Source: Verrucomicrobiota bacterium | GTDB lineage: Bacteria > Verrucomicrobiota > Kiritimatiellia > Kiritimatiellales > Tichowtungiaceae | Reading direction: 5' to 3' | Assembly (NCBI GenBank): GCA_020853375.1 | Contig: JADYZA010000002.1 | Location: 1 to 7,266 of the forward strand | DNA length: 7,266 nucleotides | In this document: piece by piece, positions 1-6,018 of the stretch | How positions within the stretch are numbered: position 1 is the stretch's first letter | Layout of the letters: every line of letters starts with the position of its first letter | Notes under the pieces: generated by a model | What the model saw: only the letters and a program-made list of their open reading frames with translations | What the model was told of the DNA's origin: nothing | The model's database searches: none | Made by a program: the position numbers and the translations under genes

Positions 1-317
1 CCCTGAGCGGTTTTGGCGGGCACGGATTTTTATTCATCGGCTTCCTTGCCCGCAAAAGTGGCGCGCGCTTCCGAACCTTGGAACAATGCGCCGCCTTGCC
101 GGTTCCGGTGATTCTCTATGAGTCGCCCTACCGCCTGCTGAAGCTGCTCGAGGAAATTGAAGCGGTTATGGGCGCGAATCGTCGTGTGTTTGTGGCCCGC
201 GAGCTGACCAAAAAGTTTGAGGAGCTGCTGAGCGGAACTCCGGCGCAGATCCGGCAGAAGTTCGGCGAGCGCACCGTCAAAGGCGAATGCGTGGTTATTA
301 TCGACTCCGCAGAATAA
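1..317 (+). CDS. rsmI: 16S rRNA (cytidine1402-2'-O)-methyltransferase RsmI, C-terminal fragment
   Basis: The reading frame is open from base 3 and gives the last 104 residues of RsmI; the N-terminal half lies outside the window. RsmI uses S-adenosylmethionine to 2'-O-methylate C1402 in the decoding centre of 16S rRNA, in the cytoplasm. Visible family signatures are GFLARKSGAR (about residues 13-22 of the fragment), the LYESPYR motif (38-44), VARELTKKFEE (64-74) and the closing strand KGECVVII (93-100), in the order seen in E. coli RsmI. The protein stops soon after this last strand, so it lacks the extra C-terminal helical tail of the E. coli protein. Such shorter forms are common and I do not read this as truncation. 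The next gene starts 80 bp downstream and shows no functional link. The family assignment is strong; only the missing 5' part limits it. Confidence 0.9.
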   Translation, partial: LSGFGGHGFLFIGFLARKSGARFRTLEQCAALPVPVILYESPYRLLKLLEEIEAVMGANRRVFVARELTKKFEELLSGTPAQIRQKFGERTVKGECVVIIDSAE

Positions 318-321
318 GGTT

Positions 322-350
322 TTGGTTATTATCATTTGCACTGCTTTATA
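322..350 (+). promoter_or_regulatory. possible weak sigma-70-like promoter upstream of the STAS gene
   Basis: In the 80-bp gap after rsmI there is a TTGGTT box (322-327) separated by 17 bp from an AT-rich TTTATA (345-350), within CTTTATATC. The -35 matches consensus at only 3 of 6 positions and the -10 register is ambiguous: TATATC at 347-352 is an alternative, with 19-bp spacing. The location, just before the STAS/phosphatase pair, suits a promoter, but the match is weak. The rest of the gap (318-397) shows no clear terminator hairpin for rsmI. Confidence 0.25.
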
Positions 351-381
351 TCGCCGACTAGACTTTCGACCGTCTTGAAAT

Positions 382-386
382 GAGGA
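382..386 (+). promoter_or_regulatory. ribosome binding site of the STAS gene
   Basis: GAGGA at 382-386 lies 11 nt upstream of the ATG at 398, slightly long but usable spacing. It is the only purine-rich Shine-Dalgarno-like run close to this start and supports ATG 398 as the initiation codon. Confidence 0.5.
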
Positions 387-397
387 AATCCTGATTT

Positions 398-919
398 ATG
401 CTTGAAACGGAACAACCTAGCGACGATTTACAGGCCGCCATTGTCGGCGACAAAATTTTCATCCGGGTTACAGGGCGCGGCTCCTTCAAAGTAAGCGCCA
501 CCCTGAAACAGTTCATTGCGGAAATGACCTCGAAACAGCCGGTCTCAGCCGTTGTGCTCGATTTGACGGAATGCGTCGGAATGGACAGCACCTTCATGGG
601 CGTTCTGGCCGGACTCTCGGGGCGTTTGAAACAGAGCGGGAAAATGCTGGAGCTGATCAATCTATCCGATAAAAACATCCAGCTGCTGGCGACTCTCGGC
701 GTGGACAAAGTCGTCGCCCACTACAGCCACAGCCACGGATATGAACTGCCGACCGAACCGGCAAAATCGCTTCCCACCGCAGATGCCACAAAAAAAGATC
801 TCGCCGAAACCGCGCTGCAAGCGCACGAAACTCTGGTTGAGCTTAATGAGGAAAACCGCCCCCGCTTTAAACGGGTGATTGAATACCTGAAAGTCGACGT
901 CGATCGGCTGAACGGATAA
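398..919 (+). CDS. STAS-domain anti-sigma-factor antagonist with C-terminal tail
   Basis: A 173-residue cytoplasmic protein whose first ~110 residues form a STAS domain like that of SpoIIAA/RsbV. Strands at about 13-24 and 49-57 lead into the hallmark loop VLDLTECVGMDSTFMGVL (53-70). Ser64, in the Asp63-Ser64-Thr65 motif, aligns with the serine that is phosphorylated by the anti-sigma kinase and dephosphorylated by a PP2C phosphatase in partner-switching systems. Helix and strand regions follow (73-88, 91-106). After the domain comes a His-rich, Pro-containing linker (109-127) and a charged, probably helical tail (133-173), absent from classical ~110-residue RsbV proteins. The phosphatase gene begins 4 bp after the stop, so the two are almost certainly co-transcribed and probably translationally coupled. 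The domain call is firm; the partner kinase and the regulated target are unknown. Confidence 0.85.
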   Translation: MLETEQPSDDLQAAIVGDKIFIRVTGRGSFKVSATLKQFIAEMTSKQPVSAVVLDLTECVGMDSTFMGVLAGLSGRLKQSGKMLELINLSDKNIQLLATLGVDKVVAHYSHSHGYELPTEPAKSLPTADATKKDLAETALQAHETLVELNEENRPRFKRVIEYLKVDVDRLNG

Positions 920-923
920 TTTT

Positions 924-2378
924 ATGGAATCGTCCATTCCAATCTGGCTCATCGAATTGCTGATCTTCTTGTCCGGAGCCGGGTTATCCGCCGTGCTCTG
1001 CCGCCTTCTTTGCAGAAGCCGCAAAATCCGCAAACAGAATACCGGCCTCCGGCAGGAGCGCGAGGTGATCTTCGATTTCATTCATAACATCGGAGAAGTT
1101 TTCGCCGATGCCGAAGAAATCCATCTCGAATCCCTATTGAAACGCATCCTCTTCTTCGCCACCAAAACCGGAAAGTCCGCCTCCGGAGTTATTTATCTCT
1201 ACAGCGAGGACCGCACGAAACTTTTCGCCCGCGCCGTCTCCGGCATCTTCCCGCCGCTTTACGATGCCGAGCAGGTTCGCACCGAACAGATGCTCGCCAA
1301 ATCGCAATATCTTGAAACGCTGGTGAAAACCCGCCCAGTCGCCAGCGGCGAAGGGCTCATCGGCTCCTCAGCCGCAGTCGGCAGCGGCATCATCATCGAA
1401 GACGCGGAGATCGACGCGCGCGTTCCGAACTACACCGATGCGTTCATGAAAATCCATTCCTTGCTGATTGTGCCCATGCGTTTCGGAAATGAAGTGCTCG
1501 GCGTTATCGCTCTGGCCAACCGCACCGACGGGCAGCCTTTCACCGCCGGAGACCTCAACCTGCTTCAGGCCATGGCCGATCAGGCTTCCGTGCCCGTGCA
1601 CTATGCCGGACTCAAAGCCGACCTCGATCGCAAGCGCCAGCTCGACCGCGACATGCAAACCGCCCAGCAGATTCAAATGTCGCTGCTTCCGTTGCAACTC
1701 CCGAAAATTGAAGGAGTGCGGCTCGCCGCATGCAACCTCTCCGCGTTTAACATCGGCGGAGACTATTACGACGTTATCCAGATCGACAAGGAACACCTCG
1801 GCATCGCCATAGCCGACGTTTCCGGAAAAGGCATCGGCGGCGCGATGATGATGGCCGTCTGTCAGGGCGTTCTGCGAGCCCGCGCACCTCAGGAAAAAAG
1901 TCCGGCACGCATGCTCTCGGAACTCAATCGCGTACTGAGCGCCAACCTTGCCGAAGACATGTTCATCACCATGCTCTACATGGTATTCAACATCCGTACC
2001 CGCGAACTCAAAGTCGCCCGGGCCGGCCATGAACGGCCGCTGATCAAACGCGCTCATCAGGGATCGCCGGAAGCGCTCGACGCATCGGGTATTGCCATTG
2101 GTCTGGCCGATGCGGAAATTTTTGATGGAGCCATTCAGGACGTCTCGGTTCAGCTCGAGCCCGGCGACGTCGTGGTTGTCTACACCGACGGCGTCACTGA
2201 AGCCCTGAATGAAAGAAATGAAGAATGGGGAACAAATAACCTTCTCCAAACCATTAATGATGAATCTGCATCAGGTGTCGATGCGCTCATCGGAGCGATT
2301 CGCTCCCGGCTGGCCCGCCATGTCGGCGCACAGCAACAACATGACGACATCACGCTGGTCGCGCTCGAAGTTCATTAA
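924..2378 (+). CDS. membrane-anchored GAF-domain PP2C (SpoIIE/RsbU-type) serine phosphatase
   Basis: A 484-residue protein predicted to dephosphorylate an anti-sigma antagonist, most likely the STAS protein encoded 4 bp upstream. Residues 6-28 form a hydrophobic segment followed by a basic stretch (RLLCRSRKIRK, 27-37), consistent with one N-terminal transmembrane helix and a cytoplasmic remainder. Residues ~65-228 resemble a GAF sensor domain, ending in LIVPMRFGNEVLGVIALANR (181-200). A helical linker (228-256, including QTAQQIQMSLLP) joins it to the SpoIIE phosphatase domain. Metal-site motifs are intact: GGDYYD (278-283), ADVSGKG (297-303), ARAGH (365-369), YTDGVTEA (420-427) and HDDIT (473-477). 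The conserved Asp residues D280, D298, D422 and D474/475 are all present, so it should be active. No strong Shine-Dalgarno precedes ATG 924, which fits coupling to the STAS gene. The GAF ligand cannot be read from sequence. Confidence 0.88.
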   Translation: MESSIPIWLIELLIFLSGAGLSAVLCRLLCRSRKIRKQNTGLRQEREVIFDFIHNIGEVFADAEEIHLESLLKRILFFATKTGKSASGVIYLYSEDRTKLFARAVSGIFPPLYDAEQVRTEQMLAKSQYLETLVKTRPVASGEGLIGSSAAVGSGIIIEDAEIDARVPNYTDAFMKIHSLLIVPMRFGNEVLGVIALANRTDGQPFTAGDLNLLQAMADQASVPVHYAGLKADLDRKRQLDRDMQTAQQIQMSLLPLQLPKIEGVRLAACNLSAFNIGGDYYDVIQIDKEHLGIAIADVSGKGIGGAMMMAVCQGVLRARAPQEKSPARMLSELNRVLSANLAEDMFITMLYMVFNIRTRELKVARAGHERPLIKRAHQGSPEALDASGIAIGLADAEIFDGAIQDVSVQLEPGDVVVVYTDGVTEALNERNEEWGTNNLLQTINDESASGVDALIGAIRSRLARHVGAQQQHDDITLVALEVH

Positions 2379-2400
2379 GTCCACGGGCGAAGCCAAACTC

Positions 2401-2404
2401 GGAG
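2401..2404 (+). promoter_or_regulatory. ribosome binding site of the M20-family peptidase gene
   Basis: GGAG at 2401-2404 sits 7 nt before the ATG at 2412, optimal spacing, and fixes the start of the peptidase gene. Confidence 0.65.
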
Positions 2405-2411
2405 TGGATTT

Positions 2412-3581
2412 ATGAAATGGAAAATAGACAAACAAACCGCCGTTCAAAACCTAATGGATCTACTGGCCGCTGACGGCCCAAGCGGCAACGAAGGGCCGGT
2501 TGCAGACGTAGTAAAACAAAAACTGCTACGAGCCGGTTGTAAACCGGAATGGATGCGCCATACCGGACTAAAGAGACTTTCGAACGAGTTCACCATCGGC
2601 AATCTGGTTGTCAAAATTCCCGGCACGGTCAAAGCGCCGCGCCTGATGTTTTCCGCCCACCTGGACACCGTGCCCATCTGCCGCGGCGCGGTGCCGGTCA
2701 AAAAAGGCAACCGGATTGTTCCGCAGGGAAAAACCGGACTCGGCGGCGATAACCGCGCCTCCGTTGCGGCCATTGTCACGATGGCACAAACCGTTCTCCA
2801 AAACAATCTGCCTCACCCGCCGATCACCTTGCTCTTTACCGTCGGCGAAGAAAACGGCCTGCATGGAGCCAAAGCATTTGAACCGGCGGACGGCGGAAAT
2901 CCAGCGATGTGTTTCAACCTCGACGGAAGCGGCGAGCGCGGCGGCGTGATCGGCGCGCTGGGCGCAATCCGCTGGGAAGCGACCGTGCGCGGTAAAAGCG
3001 TTCACGCGGCGGTTAATCCGGAGGGCGGCGTTTCGTCGGTCATTATCGCGGCGAACGCGATCGCATGGCTGAAGGCGAACGGCTGGTTCGGACGGATTAA
3101 TAAAGGATCGTGCAAAGGAACCGCCAATGTCGGAACGCTGAGCGGCGGCGAGGCGGACAACCAGGTGATGGATTATCTGCGGGTGACCGGTGAATGCCGC
3201 AGTCACAATCCGGCTTCGCTGCAGAAAATTTCCAAGGTTTGGAAAACGGCGTTTGAGAAAGCCGCCCGCAGTCTGAAAAACAACCAGGGCGAGTGCGGGG
3301 CCGTTGAATTTTATACCGCCAGCGACTACCGCGGCTTCCGTCTGAAAACGAGCGAGCCGGTGGTGAAGCGGTTTCTTCGCGCCGCGCCGGAAGCGGGCCG
3401 GAAAGCCTATACGGAGATTATCAGCGCCGGGCTGGATGCCAACATTCTGAACGAGAAAGGAATTCCAACCATCACCTTCGATGCGGGGAATTTCCATGCG
3501 CACGACCTGAATGAATATGTTGCGATCCCCCGCTATCTGGAAGCCTGCACACTGACGGCGGTGCTTGCGACGGCAGAATAA
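2412..3581 (+). CDS. M20-family zinc metallopeptidase, peptidase T-like
   Basis: A 389-residue cytoplasmic two-zinc hydrolase without a signal peptide. The M20 active-site order is complete: SAHLDTVP (81-88; zinc ligand His83, Asp85), GLGGDNRAS (109-117; bridging Asp113), TVGEENGLHGAK (143-154; general base Glu146, zinc ligand Glu147), NLDGSG (169-174; Asp171) and a C-terminal FHAHDLNEYV (361-370; probable last ligand His364). The insert from about 182 to 300, with GKSVHAAVNPEGG (194-206) and its conserved His198, is the dimerisation (lid) domain. SAGLDANILNEKGIPT (338-353) resembles the peptidase T-like subgroup, so a tripeptidase or related aminopeptidase is most likely; other M20 amidohydrolases remain possible. 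Around Asp113 the usual D-x-K is D-N-R. It follows the phosphatase by 33 bp on the same strand and may share its transcript, but no functional link is evident. Confidence 0.8.
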   Translation: MKWKIDKQTAVQNLMDLLAADGPSGNEGPVADVVKQKLLRAGCKPEWMRHTGLKRLSNEFTIGNLVVKIPGTVKAPRLMFSAHLDTVPICRGAVPVKKGNRIVPQGKTGLGGDNRASVAAIVTMAQTVLQNNLPHPPITLLFTVGEENGLHGAKAFEPADGGNPAMCFNLDGSGERGGVIGALGAIRWEATVRGKSVHAAVNPEGGVSSVIIAANAIAWLKANGWFGRINKGSCKGTANVGTLSGGEADNQVMDYLRVTGECRSHNPASLQKISKVWKTAFEKAARSLKNNQGECGAVEFYTASDYRGFRLKTSEPVVKRFLRAAPEAGRKAYTEIISAGLDANILNEKGIPTITFDAGNFHAHDLNEYVAIPRYLEACTLTAVLATAE

Positions 3582-3627
3582 AAGTTCATCTTTGATTTCA
3601 GCGATTTAAAAACCAAAGTGAGATTGT

Positions 3628-4674
3628 ATGAAAACTATGAAAGCGCTCGTAAAACGGGAAGCCAAAGAGGGAATCTGGCTGGAAGAGGTTCCTGTTCCTC
3701 TGGTCGGCAATAACGATGTGTTAATCCGTATCCAAAAAACGGCGATTTGCGGAACCGATATCCATATTTACAATTGGGATGAGTGGGCTCAAAAAACCAT
3801 TCCGGTTCCCATGACCATCGGCCATGAATTCGCGGGCGTCGTGGTGGAAACCGGAGCAAATGTCGACGGAGTCCACGTGGGCGATATCGTTTCCGGAGAA
3901 GGCCACATTGTTTGTGAACGATGCCGGAACTGTCTGGCGGGTCGACGTCATTTATGCCCAAAGACCATCGGCGTCGGAGTCAACCGTACCGGGTGCTTTG
4001 CCGAATATCTTTCGATCCCGGCCAAAAATGTCTTCCGCCCCAGCGCCCCCGTTCCCGCCGAAGTGTTGGCCTGTTTCGATCCGTATGGAAATGCGATCCA
4101 TACAGCCCTTTCCTTTAATCTGATCGGAGAAGATGTGCTGATCACGGGCGCGGGCCCAATCGGGATCATGGCCGCGATGGTGGCTTCGCATTGCGGCGCG
4201 CGCAATATTGTGATTACCGACCTGAACGATTACCGACTCAATCTGGTTAAACAGATCGTTCCGAAGGTTATTCCCGTGAATGTCAAGGAGCGCGGCCTCA
4301 CCCGGGAATTCATGCGTAGCCTCAACATGAACGAGGGGTTCGACGTCGGCATGGAAATGTCCGGCTCGCCCCACGCATTCCGAGACATGCTGGACAAAAT
4401 GGGCAATGGCGGAAACATCGCCATGCTGGCCATCATGCCCAAAGGGGCGGGAATCGATTGGGACCAGGTTGTTTTCAAGGGACTGCATATCAAAGGAATT
4501 TATGGCCGGGAGATGTTCGAGACCTGGTACAAGGGAGACGTAATGGTGCAAAGCGGACTTCCGCTGGAACGAATCATCACCCATCGTTTTCACTACACCG
4601 ACTTCCAAAAAGGCTTTGACGTGATGCGCTCAGGCCAATCCGGAAAAGTCGTCCTGGACTGGGAAGCCCTTTAA
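3628..4674 (+). CDS. tdh: L-threonine 3-dehydrogenase
   Basis: A 348-residue zinc-dependent medium-chain dehydrogenase that oxidises L-threonine to 2-amino-3-oxobutyrate with NAD+ in the cytoplasm. It follows E. coli Tdh closely along its length. The catalytic-zinc region is [15 protein letters not shown] (39-53; Cys41, Thr43, His46) plus GHEF (65-68; His66, Glu67). The structural zinc has Cys96, Cys99, Cys102 and Cys110. The Rossmann motif GAGPIG is at 174-179, with Asp198 in TDLNDYR placed to bind the NAD ribose. [12 protein letters not shown] (150-161) and [14 protein letters not shown] (290-303) are characteristic of Tdh over other alcohol dehydrogenases. ATG 3628 was chosen because GTGAG lies just upstream; an in-frame ATG at 3637 corresponds to the E. 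coli N-terminus (MKAL) and is an alternative. kbl follows after 17 bp and uses the product. Confidence 0.95.
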   Translation: MKTMKALVKREAKEGIWLEEVPVPLVGNNDVLIRIQKTAICGTDIHIYNWDEWAQKTIPVPMTIGHEFAGVVVETGANVDGVHVGDIVSGEGHIVCERCRNCLAGRRHLCPKTIGVGVNRTGCFAEYLSIPAKNVFRPSAPVPAEVLACFDPYGNAIHTALSFNLIGEDVLITGAGPIGIMAAMVASHCGARNIVITDLNDYRLNLVKQIVPKVIPVNVKERGLTREFMRSLNMNEGFDVGMEMSGSPHAFRDMLDKMGNGGNIAMLAIMPKGAGIDWDQVVFKGLHIKGIYGREMFETWYKGDVMVQSGLPLERIITHRFHYTDFQKGFDVMRSGQSGKVVLDWEAL

Positions 4675-4679
4675 GAACT

Positions 4680-4683
4680 GGAG
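4680..4683 (+). promoter_or_regulatory. ribosome binding site of kbl
   Basis: GGAG at 4680-4683 is 8 nt before the ATG at 4692, within the 17-bp tdh-kbl gap. It supports the chosen kbl start and a single tdh-kbl transcript. Confidence 0.65.
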
Positions 4684-4691
4684 ATATCGCA

Positions 4692-5867
4692 ATGAGTTTT
4701 AAAAGCGCCAAAAAAAATATCACGGCTGATCTGGATGCAATCCGCGCGGATGGATTATGGAAAAACGAGCGGGAGATCACTTCCAGCCAGCAGAACCGCA
4801 TCACGCTGACCGATGGCCGCGAAGTGATCAACATGTGCGCCAACAACTACCTCGGGCTCGCCAACCACCCCGACGTGATTCAGGCGGCCAAAGACAGCTA
4901 CGACACATGGGGCTTCGGCCTATCCTCCGTCCGCTTCATCTGCGGCACACAAACCATCCACAAAACACTCGAAGCCCGGGTCAGCCGATTTCTACATACC
5001 GAGGCAACGATTCTTTATGCCGCTTGTTTTGATGCGAATGCGGGCTTATTTGAAACCTTACTGACGGCCGAAGATGCCGTCATTTCCGACGAGTTGAACC
5101 ATGCCTCCATCATCGACGGCATTCGCCTGTGCAAAGCGGCCCGCTTTCGTTACCAACATAACGACATGGCGGATCTGGAGAAAAAACTGCAAGAAGCAAA
5201 ATCCGGCGGGGCCCGCAGAATTCTGATCACCACCGACGGGGTCTTTTCCATGAACGGCACCATCGCCCAGCTGGATAAAATCTGCGATCTGGCCGACCGC
5301 TACGATGCCATGGTTCACCACGACGACTGTCATGCCGTCGGATTCATGGGAAAAACCGGCCGCGGCATCCACGAACATTGCAACGTCATCGATCGGGTGG
5401 ACCTCATTACCGGAACCTTTGGCAAGGCACTGGGCGGCGCTTCCGGAGGCTACACATCCGGACGCAAAGAAATCATCGACCTGCTGAGGCAGCGCTCCCG
5501 GCCATACCTCTTTTCTAACACGGTCGCGCCCTCCATTTGCGCCGCCTCTCTCCGGGTTCTGGATATGCTGGAAAAATCCACCGCGCTTCGCGATCGACTC
5601 GAAGAAAACACACGCTACTTCCGGAACGGCATGCGCGCGGCTGGATTTAATATCCCCGAAGGCACCCATCCGATTGTACCGGTCATGCTCGGCGACGCCC
5701 TGCTGGCGCAAAAAATGTCGCAGACCCTGCTCGAACACGGCGTATATGCCATCGGCTTTTTCTTTCCGGTCGTCCCAAAAGGACAGGCGCGAATCCGCAC
5801 TCAAATTTCGGCGGCCCACACAAAAGATGACCTCGATCGGGCCATCGCCGCATTTTCGGCTTGTTGA
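4692..5867 (+). CDS. kbl: glycine C-acetyltransferase (2-amino-3-ketobutyrate CoA ligase)
   Basis: A 391-residue PLP enzyme of the alpha-oxoamine synthase family. It cleaves 2-amino-3-oxobutyrate with CoA to glycine and acetyl-CoA, the second step after Tdh, and prevents the unstable ketoacid decaying to aminoacetone. It follows E. coli Kbl throughout: [13 protein letters not shown] (49-61), [12 protein letters not shown] (76-87), NHASIIDG (136-143; His138 stacks on PLP), TDGVFSMNG (181-189), DDCHAVGF (211-218; Asp211 and His214) and [14 protein letters not shown] (240-253), where Lys245 is the PLP Schiff-base lysine. RPYLFSN (270-276) and [16 protein letters not shown] (362-377) are Kbl hallmarks. 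Two sites differ from E. coli: VDDSH is replaced by HDDCH, and FSMDG by FSMNG. The gene sits 17 bp behind tdh as an operon, and its stop is only 7 bp from the 3' end of a convergent tRNA gene. Confidence 0.95.
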   Translation: MSFKSAKKNITADLDAIRADGLWKNEREITSSQQNRITLTDGREVINMCANNYLGLANHPDVIQAAKDSYDTWGFGLSSVRFICGTQTIHKTLEARVSRFLHTEATILYAACFDANAGLFETLLTAEDAVISDELNHASIIDGIRLCKAARFRYQHNDMADLEKKLQEAKSGGARRILITTDGVFSMNGTIAQLDKICDLADRYDAMVHHDDCHAVGFMGKTGRGIHEHCNVIDRVDLITGTFGKALGGASGGYTSGRKEIIDLLRQRSRPYLFSNTVAPSICAASLRVLDMLEKSTALRDRLEENTRYFRNGMRAAGFNIPEGTHPIVPVMLGDALLAQKMSQTLLEHGVYAIGFFFPVVPKGQARIRTQISAAHTKDDLDRAIAAFSAC

Positions 5868-5874
5868 GGGAAAG

Positions 5875-5949
5875 TGGAGCCGGCGGAGGGACTTGAACCC
5901 CCGACCAGCTGATTACAAATCAGCTGCTCTACCACTGAGCTACGCCGGC
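5875..5949 (-). tRNA. trnT(tgt): tRNA-Thr, anticodon UGU, CCA encoded
   Basis: The minus strand folds into a full cloverleaf. The acceptor stem GCCGGCG/CGCCGGC (5943-5949 with 5879-5885) has seven perfect Watson-Crick pairs, followed by U8-A9, a D arm GCTC/GAGC with a 7-nt loop, and an anticodon stem GCTGA/TCAGC around the loop TTTGTAA. The anticodon UGU occupies 5915-5917, reads ACA and the ACN box by wobble, and has A37. A 5-nt variable loop and a T arm GGGGG/CCCTC with loop TTCAAGT (one G-U pair) complete it. The discriminator is U73, where E. coli tRNA-Thr has A73, and the CCA end is genomically encoded (5875-5877). It lies 69 bp downstream of the nadB stop on the same strand and has its own promoter. 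Identity as Thr rests on the anticodon and is secure. Confidence 0.96.
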
Positions 5950-5965
5950 ATTGAAAAGAGGCGGG

Positions 5966-5993
5966 ATTATGCGAAAAGTTCCGGCGAAGTCAA
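5966..5993 (-). promoter_or_regulatory. sigma-70-type promoter of tRNA-Thr
   Basis: On the minus strand a TTGACT -35 box (5988-5993; 5 of 6 consensus) is followed, after a 16-bp spacer, by a CATAAT -10 box (5966-5971; 5 of 6). The -10 ends 16 bp before the first base of the tRNA, which predicts a start around 5959 and a leader of about 10 nt. A GC-rich CCCGCC follows the -10 and resembles a stringent-type discriminator, which would suit growth-rate control of a stable RNA gene; that last point is inference. Confidence 0.7.
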
Positions 5994-6018
5994 ACCATCA
6001 GCTGAATTTACAACGGGG

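Noticed and set aside
1368..2249. A 293-codon open frame on the minus strand opposite the phosphatase gene, and similar long minus-strand frames at 2568-3503, 3952-4608 and 5058-5819
   Set aside because: Each lies fully antisense to a gene with a complete conserved motif set, and the translations show no recognisable domain; long antisense frames are expected in GC-rich codon usage.
3590..3619. CTTTG ... CAAAG inverted ends in the 46-bp gap before tdh, considered as a terminator or operator
   Set aside because: Only five A/T-rich pairs around a 20-nt loop, with no T run after it; this could easily occur by chance. No convincing promoter was found in this gap either.
5878..5878. U73 discriminator base in tRNA-Thr, considered as anomalous
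   Set aside because: It differs from E. coli A73, but the discriminator of bacterial tRNA-Thr is not invariant, and the rest of the tRNA is canonical with an encoded CCA.
5879..5949. tRNA gene considered as an integration (attachment) site for a mobile element
   Set aside because: The flanking genes are housekeeping, there is no integrase, and I saw no repeated copy of the tRNA 3' end in the window.
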